From Vesta saturnalis (lineage: Eukaryota > Arthropoda > Insecta > Coleoptera > Lampyridae), in contig JARFJB010001976.1 in the NCBI GenBank assembly GCA_036346205.1, positions 11,337,001 through 11,401,000 of the forward strand: 64,000 nucleotides of DNA, read 5' to 3'. The first letter of the stretch is position 1. The number at the start of each line of letters is the position of its first letter. The translations under genes and the position numbers were made by a program. The notes under the pieces are model-generated. The model worked only from the letters and a program-made list of their open reading frames with translations, ran no database searches and was not told the origin of the DNA. Shown here in pieces: positions 48,961 through 61,460 of the stretch.

Positions 48961-50557
48961 AAAATTAACGGAAATAAAATAAGAAATTGTGTTTAACAGA
49001 AGGCTGGGTCTCCGCCGAGGTGCAGCCACACACCCCGAGGAAAAAAGGCTTGGAAATCAGATATAGAAATGGAGGAAAACAAATGTTAAAATAAGACAAA
49101 TCAAAATTAAAAAAATAATACTAATTCTTTATTAACTCTTATTGCTGTCCGACGCCCATCTTGGTGTTGGCGTAGTCCTGGATACTTCTTTATACTTCTG
49201 TTCTTCGTGTTATTCCTGCTATGTGCTCTACGGCTCCTACTTGCTTCTAGGCTGTGGCTCTCCTTCTGATGACCGCTTCTTCGTATTATCTGTATGCAAG
49301 CAGTGAAGCGGCGAAGATTACGACGCGCGGAACGTTGAGGGTGAAAATGCTTCTTTTTTAGGTCGCAAGAGCTCTTAAGCACGGTAGGGAACTATGTTCG
49401 GTTGAAGTTCGAATTGTCCTGTAAATAATACATCATAAGGTGAAGTAAAATGCTCTCACAGGTCACAAGGTGGCGTTATTTCACCTACTCTGTTAATGAA
49501 TTAATTTTTTACACGAAATTTGCAAAACCTATATTAACTCAATTGGTCTTAATAGCAATTATTCGATTTTTGTACGCTTTGCAAAAATGTTATTCATATC
49601 ATCGAGTTTTGGGAGGAGCAATTAAAATTAAAGTATTAGATATCCGAGGTCGTCGTTTTTTGCAGCCGTAGTTTATCCCTTAACTTGCTTATTTAATGAA
49701 ATTTTTAACAATATAAAATTGATACAAACCATTAATATCAACAATACAAACTATAATTTCACTTTATGTTTCTAATAAATCAGTACGTAACATTTATTAC
49801 GTAATAATATCAAAGTTTCAACAATTGCTAATTCTGCGGACTTAGTGTATTCCTTCGACGTTTCGCTTTATCGTTGAGTGAAAATTATTAAATGGCTTTA
49901 TTCAAAGCGTTAAGTCGTAAATACGCGTAGGCGTATGTATCAAAACCACAAAATGTGAACATCGGCTGGCTGTTGTATATATGGTTACAAACGATTCATA
50001 ACGGTAGTAGCACTATACTGCCACCGTGGACGGTGGGGCAAAGAAAAATGAAAAGAGTGACAGCATTACAGTACGCAATTTTACATTAGCATTAGCAGTA
50101 ACCAACATAACCTAAAAAATACTATTTCGATATTATTCAGTACTCGAGTTTTGTAGGCACCTCGCTAATTTTTTGACTTTATACTAATTTATAGATGTAA
50201 TTTACAGTTTATAAGAAACTAATACGGATATTTAGGGTTTATGTTATGTTAGATGTCAAATATTCTCAGTACACCAGTACCACTACAATGAATACCAAAT
50301 GTAATTTAGTATTATTTTTGCTGGTCTAGGCCGGCAAACGCATAGTTTCCGGACTCATTTGCGGTCTGCATGTGTCCTATTACAGAACAAAGGTATAACA
50401 CATACTATTGATTAATAATAACCTTTTTCGTATTGAGACCTTAGGTTAAATTATACCAGAACATTATATGAATGCAGATGTTATGCAATCGCCTTTTCTT
50501 CACTAACGCTAAATCGTTAGCGTTTGGGAAAGTTTCGCTAAGACCGGCTATGTCTGT
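48961..50557. other. Intergenic, nothing recognised
   Basis: Minus frame 49382-49107 is Arg-rich and may belong to the LINE 5' region; plus frame 49450-49671 has no family features. Confidence 0.3.
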
Positions 50558-51800
<1,243 letters not shown>

Positions 51801-51942
51801 TTAGTGTACACGTTGTGTGATTTTGTGAGTGTGGGTGTGGGTGTAGGTGTTGGTATGGGTGTGGATGTGAGTGTGGGTGTGGGTTAGGTTGTAGGTTTAG
51901 GTGTAGGTGTGGTTGTGTGGTCTACATGTGCAAAGGGGTGAT

Positions 51943-51972
51943 GTATGTTAGTATCCACGATAATTACAGAAC
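51943..51972 (+). repeat. Conserved flank of TG tract, copy 1
   Basis: GTATGTTAGTATCCACGATA and following bases to CAGAACG occur here and, inverted, at 56944-56976 beside another CA/CG-rich tract, with about three differences over the block. Confidence 0.75.
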
Positions 51973-52137
51973 GACAACAGGTAAGTACTTAAGATTTCGT
52001 ATTTACCTTCTTTCATTTTTCCTTGAGCTGATTAGATTTTGTGAGAAATCCAGCGACTTTTTAAAGACAATTGAATTTTACTCAACTTTTCATTTTAAAA
52101 TTTTTTAATACAAAACCAAATAAGCCTTGAGAGCTAA

Positions 52138-52335
52138 AGAAATATCTGTGCGGAACCACACACTGCCTTCCAACGTATAAAATGGAAGTTAAAGATTGAA
52201 ATATTGTATTTTTTAAAGATAATTAAGCAATCCTTATTGTAATACGCTCCCAATGAAAACAAGCAACATTGTCAAAACAACAGCAGTAATTTATTCGGTA
52301 GAGTATAATAAACATCTAGATGCTAGATTGAAAAA
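52138..52335 (-). repeat. R1 repeat, diverged copy
   Basis: AAATATCTGTGCGGAACCACACACTG-CCTTCCAAC at the left, followed by ACAAGCAACATTGT and ACATCTAGATGCTAG, matches the R1 copy at 53655-53850 in order. Confidence 0.6.
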
Positions 52336-52659
52336 ATGTTCAAGCAGCTGGGTTAAGAGACTTTATAAAAGAGAAAAAATTAGATTATCTTTAAAAATGT
52401 GTATACACACTTTCTTACAAAATTACTCGTTATACAAATACTGCAAATATTTGAACACACTTAAATCCCACATTAGGATTTTTTTTATTATAAGCACCTT
52501 AAAAATAGTGCAACGTAGAATAATAATGGAAAGCTTATTGTAAAAATGTCTGATAAATGTCAAGTACGTAAGAACTTGCCACTTTTTCTTGCGCACAATA
52601 AATATGTTTGGTTTTAGGTTGCATAGCGAACTATCCAAGACATCAGCACGGCAAGATCT

Positions 52660-53345
52660 CAAAATTTAAAGTCTGCATATTGTGGTAAACGCAGAAAAAT
52701 TGTAGTTTTGGGAAGCCAGCTTTCGGAATAACTAATTTGGACGAATTATGTCATCACGTTAAAACAGATTTCGATTTTGAAGGGGGTTGGACGACATTAT
52801 GTAGAATTTTGAAATCAATAAGTTATAAACACAAACGTGTCACTGGACAGACAATTTTGTGTTAAATGAAACATGTCGTTGCAGCCAAAATTAAGTTTTT
52901 GAGAGAATTTCTGCAGTTGCAGTTGCGGGATTATCATACAACAATGAATGGGGACCGGTTTCAGAATTGGGTGATTAGTCATCTGATTCCGACGTTGTCA
53001 AAACTACCAGGAGATTATGTGGTGGTTATGAATAACGTACCGTATTATTCGGTGCGGTTAGACAGGTCACCCTCATTTTCTAGTAAAAAAGATCAGCTGC
53101 AAGAGTGATTGGTTACGCACGGGGTCGAAGTTGAGGGAGAAATTATAAAAAATCAACTGTGGAACAAAATTTAGCCTTTTAGGTCCAGAGGAAGAAATTA
53201 TGTAGTTGATAATATTTTGATTAAGCACGGGCATGAAGTTTTACGGTTGCTTTCTTATCATTGTCAATATAACCTTATTGAAATGCCATGGGGTTTTTGT
53301 AAAAAATATTACAATACGCAAATAACATCCATCGTAAGATAGGGT
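52660..53345 (+). pseudogene. DDE_3-type (IS630/Tc1-like) transposase relic
   Basis: Three pieces in order: GKPAFGITNLDELCHHV...DFEGGWTTLCRILK upstream (helix-turn-helix part), MNGDRFQNWVISHLIPTL followed by VVVMNNVPYYSVR (52866-53108; the second catalytic region, where NNV stands for the usual DNA), then VVDNILIKHGHEVLRLLSYH and CQYNLIEMPWG (third catalytic region). This order is that of insect DDE_3 transposases of the IS630-Tc1 group. Stops at 53108 and elsewhere, and the loss of the catalytic Asp, show it is dead. Ends were not found. Confidence 0.75.
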
Positions 53346-53654
53346 ACAGAAATTATAGCATGAGGCTTTATCCAGAAATAACATGAAAAGCTGTGTTGCA
53401 ACGGCTTATTACGTTCACTCACAGATAGCTAACACTTATAGATACTTCACGGTCATATTACCATTTGGTCACAAACACAATATCGCCACGGTATGGATGG
53501 GAGCTAAAACAATCTCAAAATGGCAAAATGGATGATTTTTGTAAAATATTTATATTTTACCAGCAAAATAAAATGATTGTATACCAACTCAACGAAAAAA
53601 CACATTAAACTTAACATCACTTACAATAAAATAAAAATAAGTTAAAGTAATAAA

Positions 53655-54003
53655 AAATATCTGGTGTGGAACACAACACGACCTTCCAACTTACAAAATG
53701 AAAATCAAAAGAACCTCTTTTATAAGAAGTTCATTACGAAAATAGGCAACTTTGTAAACGCAAAAACAATAATCTACGTCAAACAAACATTTAAAACTTC
53801 ATGACAGACAGAGGTTAATAGACATCTAGATACTAACTTAAGTTAAAAGAGATGAAATAATTTTAATTTCAATATTTTACGGTAACTATGTCACCTCTTT
53901 TTTATACGTTCATAACGAAAACAGGCAACACTGTAAGAACAAAAACCATTAATCTATGTTAGAATGATGTTTAAAACTTCATGTCAGATTCATAGACATA
54001 AAT
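53655..54003 (-). repeat. R1 repeat, part 1 (interrupted by mariner)
   Basis: Minus-strand copy of the 4835-5310 repeat with both internal units. It begins ATATCTGGTGTGGAACACAA and stops at the TA where the DD41D mariner starts; the rest resumes at 56500. Confidence 0.8.
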
Positions 54004-54004
54004 A

Positions 54005-56497
54005 CAGGGTGTCCCAACGATAGAGTAAAGTAAGTTTATGCTTAACTAGAATTATTTGTGTAAATATTGTATGGACCATGGGGTAGAGGTAAGAAGTGTG
54101 CACTTTTTTAAAATATTGGAAGTTATACAGGGTGTGCCAGAAAAGCAGGACGTGAAAAAGTATGATTTTTTTAAATACAACACCCCGTATTTGATTTTAG
54201 TTTTTAATTCTACGTGTCCATACAAACATATTTTGTCATACAAAAAATTGGCTGAAAGTTTTTAGTTCTTGAGATATTCGCGTTTAAAGATTATTATGGT
54301 CATTTTCGTGGGGTTGATGAATGGGCAATTGTTCCGTTATTTCACAATAAAAAAAATTGATATTTAGTGTGAAAAATGAGTGATATTATACTAACGTTTA
54401 GACCGAGTAGTATTTCTAATTTTCTCAACAGGGTGTTTGTTATAACCATTCAAATTTGAAAATTCTCAAATTAAAAAAATCAGTTTTTTAATTGCACACC
54501 CTATATATTTTTATTTCATTTTATTCGGGATTAAAAATCTATCATTTTGTCAAATATATCCTATATCTCTCTTGATAGTTTTCGAGTAATTTCGATTTTT
54601 CACACTAGCTACTTTATTTTCGATAACATTGCATTGCATGGATCTTGGTAGCCATGGAAAATAATAATTGCGTTACTAAGATACAAAGGTTTCCTACTTG
54701 TCAAAATAAACACATATTAAATTTGTCGTTTTCGCATTTAACTTGTTATCAATTCTTGTATCAATTATGGATTATTCGACAAATGAATTAATTGATATGA
54801 TATACGTGTTGGGCGAGGCTGAAAAAACCCTTTATTGGCACAACGAATCTACAAAATGAAATATCCTGAACGTCGAATACCTACTACTGTTGGCTTGGAA
54901 AATTTGATGGATAGATTTGATTCTAGCGGTAGTGTTAAATACTTCAAACGTAAAGTTGTTAATAAAAGGGCAGCTAATGAAGAAAAAGAACTTGAAATAT
55001 TATTAAATATTCAAGAAAATCCCCAAGTGAGTTCTAGAACATTAGCGACGATATGTGATACCTCCAAATCAAACGTGAATCGAACAACGCTGAAGTATAA
55101 GTACCATCCCTATCACATTGAGCTTCATCAAGAATTGCGAGAAGAGGATTTTGCAAGACGAATTGAATTCTGCAATATCATTAATCAACGGCTGCAATTA
55201 AATAACAACTTTTGTGCTCCATAATGTTTTCCGATGAGGCGACGTTTAAAAGTAATGGGGCTGTAAATCGGCATAATATGCACTATTACGCCATTGATAA
55301 TCCATTTTGGCTACGAGAAGTTCAAAACCAAAATCATTGGTCACTAAATGTGTGGTGTGGTATACTTAATGACCACATTATCGGTCCCTATTTTTTTGAT
55401 GATCCATTAACGGGCCGCAGCTATTTGCATTTCTTACGTGAAGAATTGCCTGTGTTACTTGAGGATATCAATTTAGAAGGACGACTAAATATGTGGTTGC
55501 AACAGGATGGTGCACCTCCACATTTTTATCGGGACGTAACGGAATTCTTGAACCAGCAATACCCGGAGAAATGGATAGGACGTAATGGCTTTATATTATG
55601 GCCACCCAGGTCATGCGATTTAACTCCACTGGATTTTTTCCTATAGGGATACATAAAAGATCGGGTGTATATTATTAAACCTACAACAAGGGAGGACATG
55701 AAAAATAGAATTCGCGAAGCTTGTCGCACAGTGACCCCTCTTATGTTATCCGAAGTGAGACAGAAGATGAGAAAAAGGCTCAATATGCGTATTCAGCAAG
55801 AAGGCCGTCTATTTGAGCATTTACTAAGACGCAATGTTGAATAATTATTGAATTACTGTTTCTCATTAATAAAAACTGTTAATATTCTCGCTTAGGTGAT
55901 TTGTTTTATTTCGTCGCAATTGTCGTATGTAACGTAGCTAGTGAGAAAAATCGAAATTCCTCGAAAACTATCAAAGATAGATATAGGATATATTTGACAA
56001 AAATGATAGATTTTTTAATCCCGAATAAAATGAAATAATGGGTATGCAATTAAAAAAAACGGTTTTTTTTTAATTTGCGAATTTTCAAATACTACTCGGT
56101 CTAAACGTTAGTATAATATCACTCATTTTTCACACGAAATATCAATTTTTTTTATTGTGAAATAACGGAACAATTGCCCATTCATCAACCCCACGAAAAT
56201 GACCATAATAATCTTTAAACGCGAACATCTCAAGAACTAAAAACTTTCAGCCAATCTTTTGTATGACAAAATATGTTTGTATGGACACGTAGAATTAAAA
56301 ACTAAAATCAAATACGGGGTGTTCTATTTAAAAAAATTATACTTTTTCACGTCCTGCTTTTCTGGCACATCCTGTATAACTTCCAATATTTAAAAAAAAT
56401 GCACACTTCTTACCTCTACCCCATGGTCCATACAATATTTACACAAATAATTCTAGTTAAGCATAAACTTACTTTACTCTATCGTTGGGACACCCTG
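54005..56497. mobile_element. DD41D (rosa/LTIR-type) mariner with ~0.6-kb inverted repeats
   Basis: The ends start CAGGGTGTCCCAACGATAGA and are inverted copies over 54005-54610 and 55936-56497; the left has an extra segment of about 45 bp. TA lies at both borders (54003-54004 and 56498-56499). A single transposase gene lies between the repeats. It is inserted in the R1 repeat, with the uninterrupted version at 4835-5310. Total length 2493 bp. The inverted repeats are very similar to each other, so the insertion is not old. Confidence 0.92.
54767..55844 (+). pseudogene. DD41D mariner-type transposase, lightly damaged
   Basis: Begins MDYSTNELIDMIYVLGEAE. A one-base loss in the A run near 54826 and another in a T run near 55210 shift the frame, and one TAG at 55644-55646 replaces an expected Trp (FFL*GYIKD). 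The DDE residues are all present: MFSDEATF, LQQDGAPPHF and LTPLDFF. By my count 41 residues lie between the second and third Asp, the spacing of the DD41D (rosa/LTIR) group of the Tc1/mariner superfamily. The gene would be about 359 codons. Only three lesions, all small, are seen. Confidence 0.88.
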
Positions 56498-56499
56498 TA

Positions 56500-56600
56500 C
56501 ATGTTAACGTAACAAAAAATTCCAAAGCCGCCCGATCGATAATATAGTTTCAGCATTTTCAATCATATTTGTTTAATTTTTACATTTATTTCGCTTTACA
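56500..56600 (-). repeat. R1 repeat, part 2 (beyond the mariner)
   Basis: In reverse complement it reads ATTGAAAATGCTGAAACT, then CGGGCGG and TTAACATG, matching 4840-4920 of the uninterrupted copy. Confidence 0.7.
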
Positions 56601-56943
56601 TTAAAAAACTTTACAAAGAAAATTTATGTGAAACTAAACTTTCTTTAAAATACGTCTACACTTTTTCTTATAAAATTAATCCTTATTCAGATAATGAAAA
56701 AATTACTAACACTAAAATTCTACTTTAGGATTTTTTTGCCGCTAAATTACGCGTCATATCAATAATTTGCATACAACATAATTAATCGACATGCTTAAGA
56801 TATATATCTAGGTGTTTTTATGTATTTGACATATTAGAAATTTTAGAAATATTTCATAAAAACGAAAAACTGGCCATAATAAATTCCCCTTTCCGCCGAT
56901 CGATTTCTCTCAAAATCTAAACAGGTCTAATCCAACGTATTTT
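56601..56943. other. AT-rich, nothing recognised
   Basis: No gene or repeat was recognised. Confidence 0.35.
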
Positions 56944-57110
56944 CGTTCTGGAGTTATCGTGGATACTAACATACATACCAAATACGCAGGCACGCACACA
57001 CGCACTCATGCACGCACATAGACACACAGGCACACGCGCGTGCACCAACACACACCCACGTACGCACGCACGCACGCGCACTCCCAAACACACACATACC
57101 CGCGCGGGCA
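56944..57110 (-). repeat. Conserved flank and CA/CG-rich tract, copy 2
   Basis: The flank described at 51943 in inverted orientation, followed by about 120 bp of GCACGCACAC-type repeats. Confidence 0.8.
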
Positions 57111-57605
57111 CTGTTGGTGAAGTATCGTAATAAGCTAAACATGGAAAACAAAATTAATAAAATAATTCCTCATCCATTTTTTACATCGATGTTATGACTA
57201 TTCTAATATATTTAAAGTTACGTAGTATTTTGTACATTAAACTTACTTGGTAAATGTAGTATGGGAAGCGCATTCATATGCACCCTTGTATAACCTTCGC
57301 TCCAATAGTGTAGTTTAAAATGTCTAAGCAAATTTTTTTCACACTATACAAGTAAAGTGGATCCAATTCCAAAAAGGCTTTTATTGCTGATCGCTTTTAA
57401 TCACAATCTAAAGCTTTCATGCCTTTTATTTTTGTTAGGAAACCGGTGCCTTGTTGGAATCGTGTCGGTACAATTGGACACACTACATTTTACATACCTA
57501 ACTCATCGCCATCTAACGCTTGGGAGATGCACCACATGACCAATGCAAGTTGCTTGTATTTATATGGTATATCTACAAGTGTTAGTCATCTGTCGTTTCA
57601 CTTTA
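57111..57605. other. Intergenic, nothing recognised
   Basis: Short frames only, without family features. Confidence 0.35.
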
Positions 57606-57720
57606 TAGTATATTGAGTATCAAGAACAGTAAGGGACGATTACCGGTCGACGACCATGTTTGGCCGGAGACCGATAAAACCCTTAATGTTCGTGATGCTC
57701 ATACTGTTTTTTGCACGATT
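57606..57720. repeat. Hairpin repeat, copy 2 of 2
   Basis: GAACAGTAAGGGACGATTACCGGTC pairs imperfectly with GACCGATAAAACCCTTAATG-TTC. Sequence and flanks follow the copy at 6095-6220. A further 9-bp perfect hairpin (CGGTAAGTA/TACTTACCG) lies at about 57825-57845. Confidence 0.55.
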
Positions 57721-58074
57721 GTATTAAATTTACCTCAATTGAAATTATTTAATTTCTACTAAATAAACGAAAAGTGAAAGGTGACGTTTTAGTATATATA
57801 ATTTTACGTTGGTAAGAAAAACTTCGGTAAGTAAAATACTTACCGACGAGTTAGGCCTCGCAACCAGTAAACATATCCTACTGTCTTGGAAACAGATATG
57901 GTAAATATACGAAAAAGTGCAACGGTGCAAAAAATATATAACCTACACTTTTCAAAGTTCAAGCTACTGTAGTAACTTTATGTTGTTTTGACAGTACTAC
58001 TACTCTCTAGTTTTCCTTGGCCTGCTCTAATGCCAAATAAGATGGAACAGGGTACATGATTATTAACCTGTTAA

Positions 58075-58235
58075 ACATCCATCTTGTTTTTACAATAATA
58101 CCTATTTTCACCAAGAACATATTACAAAGGAAGTTGCATACTAATGCCTAAAAAATTTATAATTTCATCTCTTTTAATTTCCACTTTGTAGGTTGGAAGA
58201 TCTTGTGTTGTACTACAGCAGATATTTATTCATTC
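58075..58235 (+). repeat. R1 repeat, 3' unit only
   Basis: TTGTTTTTACAATAATACCT, GGAAGTTGCATACTAATGCC, TAGGTTGGAAGATCTTGTG and CAGCAGATATTTAT follow the last unit of the copy at 5118-5310. It ends about 440 bp before the OTUB1 start. Confidence 0.65.
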
Positions 58236-58675
58236 TGTTAAAAAGTTGCTCAAATTTTACCCAAACGGCTGTTCTCTTACACAACAATCATCTTCTCCAT
58301 TTGGTTTCTTTCTCTTAACGTTAAATTCTTTTCCGAAAAATACCATGTTACCCAAATTGTAAACTTTTACCTTTTCAAGAAATGCTTATAATGGTAAGTA
58401 ATAAAAGACGAATAGATGTTTGATAGGTTTCAACCGCTGGTATTCAACTATTACAATCATAGTAGCATGATTACTTAATCTCAATTTTTTTGCCTAAGGT
58501 AAATATTTCAACATCCTGTATTATTGCATTATTGAAAAAACATGAATCTTACAAGATTTGTGTATGATAGAAATTAGCACTACTGAGAAAATTTAATTGA
58601 TTCACCGGCAATTGTCAAAACAAATTTATTGAAAATAATTTGCTTGATTACTTCTTTTGATAAATATAAAGAAAA

Positions 58676-59618
58676 ATGGGTGATGAAGTTGAAAGTGAAG
58701 CCACAGTGGGAAATGGGAATCAAGATGAATTAATAATGCAGCAACAACGTCAAATTGAACGTGAAGTACATTAATTAATTCACATTTTAAGTTCATTGCA
58801 CTTACAATCCAATAGATTTCAGAAACAACAGCTTTAGTTGGTGAATTAGAACCCATAACATCATTAAATAATGAATATGCTAATGACCACGTTTATTTAG
58901 AAAAAATTAAAGATTTAGCTTCAAAATATAAACATGTACGAAGAACTAGACCTGACGGTAATTGTTTTTTTCGTGCTTTCACATTTGCTAAAGTAGAAAG
59001 ATTACTGGATAATTCTAATGAATTTGAAGTTTTTTTTAAAATGATGGAAAGTAGTAAAGATGGACTTATTGAATTAGGTTTTCCTAAATTTACAGTTGAA
59101 GATTTTTTCGACACTGTGAGTATGTCTTTTTCCACAAATTAATTTTTATAGTAGATTTTTAGTTTATGGAAGTACTTAAACGGGTACGTGACTTTAAAAA
59201 TGTATTAGATGCCAAAAAAGAGCTCCATACACTTTTTAATGAGCAGGGTTATTCAGATTACATGGTTGTTTATTTACGTTTGTTAACAAGTGGACAATTA
59301 CAAAGAGAACAGGATTTTTATAGTTGTTTTATTGAAGGTGGAAGAACGGTTTGTAACCATTATGTTTTAATAAGTTATTAATTAGTGATAATTGTGTAGG
59401 TAGTTGATTTTTGTCATCAAGAAGTTGAGCCAATGTACAAAGAAAGTGATCATATTCATATTATGGCTGCTTGTGCTGCTTTAAACACAGGTGTACGTGT
59501 TGTTTATATGGATCGTGGTAATAGTAAATCCAACATTGAACATGATATACCTGAGGGTACTACACCTAGTGTTCATTTACTATACCGTCCTGGTCATTAT
59601 GATATATTGTATTTGTAA
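58676..59618 (+). CDS. Otub1: Otubain-type deubiquitinase (OTUB1 family)
   Basis: Four exons, 58676-58765, 58816-59115, 59163-59348 and 59400-59618, all joined in phase 0 by GT/AG sites with introns of 47-51 bp. They give 264 residues, close to human OTUB1 (271). The catalytic site shows RPDGNCFFRAF with Asp77 and Cys80, and the C-terminal RPGHYDILY with His258. Other family blocks include IKDLASKYKHVRRT, YMVVYLRLLTSGQLQRE, FIEGGRT and KESDHIHIMAA. Otubains are cytosolic cysteine proteases of the OTU class that cut K48-linked ubiquitin chains and, in the OTUB1 case, also block E2 enzymes; this role is inferred from the family. The N-terminal ~40 residues are the least conserved, as usual. An AATAAA at 59658-59663 follows the stop by 40 bases. 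Nothing suggests damage. Confidence 0.95.
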
Positions 59619-59657
59619 TTTTAGTTGTTGTGTACTGATCTTGTAATGTAGTTTTCA

Positions 59658-59663
59658 AATAAA
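59658..59663 (+). terminator. Polyadenylation signal of Otub1
   Basis: AATAAA 40 bases after the stop codon. Confidence 0.7.
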
Positions 59664-60096
59664 AAATTTCAAAATATTTGTATTCTTTTTTATATAGGAT
59701 TCATCGTAACGTGCAAAATGATGTCTGGGTAACTATTGGACTACTTTTCTGAATATTTATATGTGGTGAGTGCAAAAGTGTACTTAGCTTTATTAGATAT
59801 AGTAAATGATGATATGCCTATGTATTAATTACATTAGTAAAGATAACATTTTCCATAATCATGTCGAGGAGCGTTTCTCATTATACCAGTCATATTAAGG
59901 TTATTTTCAGTTTATAATTCTGTGTGAATATACAATTAATCTTGTTTCTTATTTGTTTACATAATAGATTTAAAAATAAATATAATGGATTTCTGATCTT
60001 TGTAGTGGATGCTTTGTGAATAGATTTATATTCTTCCTATCAATATTTGTACAAATTGTTTAACATTAGTCTACACTTCACGTTGTTAGCTGCTGC
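59664..60096. other. Intergenic, nothing recognised
   Basis: AT-rich; no feature was recognised. Confidence 0.35.
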
Positions 60097-61086
60097 TTGG
60101 TGTTTAACAATATGCTGCGATTTGTGTACTGGAGAAACGGAAATGCAAGAAAGTTGAGTGGGCTCCAATTAAAACTAAAAGAAAATTTAAAGGAGCGACC
60201 CAAGTTAATAGATTATGTAATGTCTGCATTTGGCTTTAATTGCGTGCCTATAAACTACATACAGATTGTGGAAGAAGAAAGAAACAATGACGATATACAA
60301 AGATGTTTTATTAAAGCTGGGGAAACCTATTTCTTGAGATTTATAACACCATTTTCTACAATGCTGGAAGCAGTTGGCCTAGAGGAAAAGGCGTTCTTTA
60401 AAACAAGCACTGTATTACCCCAGGTTTTAAGGAAAAGAAGCAATATAACAAACAAAGTAAAACCATACTATCTTAGATAAAACCTCCATCCCAAGCTTAT
60501 GTACGATCTACAAAGAAGTGAAATTTGGAGTTGGAAGAAGTAGCTTTAAAGAAACGAAAAATAGACTATACAACGTAAAAGAAGACTACATTTTTAATCT
60601 ATTGAAAAAGGAACAACAAATATAGTTTAGCGACAATATAATTGACTATTTTAAGACATCTTGGAAGAATCTGGACACAATATTTATGCTTACGTTATTA
60701 ATAAACAAAGGCAATATTCTATCATGGGAGTTCTGGCAGAGACAGGTGGTTCCAAAGCTGTTTACTTTTTTAGACATTACATTAAAAATACATTTTTAAA
60801 ACCAGTTAGAGATGCCCTTAAAAGAAAGGGTTTTATTTTTATTCCTTACAATGTTAAGGATATAGTTACCTTAAGAACACTGAAGCCATTTGCTACATTT
60901 AAAACTAAAGGAATTAGCACATTGAATGGGAATTCTTTTGCTAAGGTAGAAGATGTTGTGGGGCATGTAAAGGTTTTAAAAAATATAGAAAATGTAAAAT
61001 TCTCGCAACAAGATATGAATCAAATTAACGAAGTTTTGTTTGATTTGATCGAGACTGATAGATTTGGTTTGATATGCTTTGGATGA
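60097..61086 (+). pseudogene. Unrecognised relic ORF linked to family S repeats
   Basis: Two open parts in related order. 60097-60480 gives 127 codons (LRFVYWRNGNARKLSGLQ at the start; IQRCFIKAGETYFLRFITPF in the middle). 60661-61086 gives 141 codons (SIMGVLAETGGSKAVYFFRH; FLKPVRDALKRKGFIFIPYN). The gap between them reads on in another frame (YKEVKFGVGRSSFKETKN, LYNVKEDYIFNLL), so it is one gene broken by at least two frameshifts, at least 320 residues long. No signal peptide or membrane segment is evident, and the composition is Lys/Phe-rich. I do not recognise the family. The last residues (VLFDLIETDRFGL) have short counterparts at 43150 (PPLFDLIQVDRL) and 61530 (LIDLIEIDW). It is followed within 35 bp by the ~110-bp repeats. 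Possibly part of a mobile or virus-derived element; function unknown. Confidence 0.55.
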
Positions 61087-61118
61087 TTGGATTGTTCAAT
61101 TGATTAGTTTGATTAATT

Positions 61119-61460
61119 TCTTTCTCTTGACAAGGGGGCGAAGGCCTGAGTACAAGTTCCGGCGACCTATACCTGTCTTATGAGATAGTATGAGGGCCCC
61201 TTATTAGAATACAATTTCAAATATCCCGCCAAGTGGTGAAGACCGGTCAAGGGGCGAAGGCGCTAGAACAAGTTTCAGAGCCCTACACCTGTCTTAAGAG
61301 TTAGTATGAGTCCCCTTACTAGAATACAATTTCAAATTTTCCGCCAAACACCAAAATGGCCTCCAAGGTGACCGACAAAACAAGATAGCCTACAAAATTT
61401 AATTATGACCCCTATACAGGGGGCGAAGACCCGAGAGCAAATTCCGGAGACCTTAGCTCA
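61119..61460. repeat. ~110-bp tandem repeats (family S), second locus
   Basis: About three units sharing GGGGCGAAGGC, TACACCTGTCTTA, CCCCTTATTAGAATACAATT and CAAATTTTCCGCCA in the same order as 43020-44065. Confidence 0.75.

Noticed and set aside
49855..49885. Minus-strand GAAACGTC as a possible hammerhead end
   Set aside because: No CUGANGA and no stem II upstream; the same holds for the GAAACGTC at about 5380.
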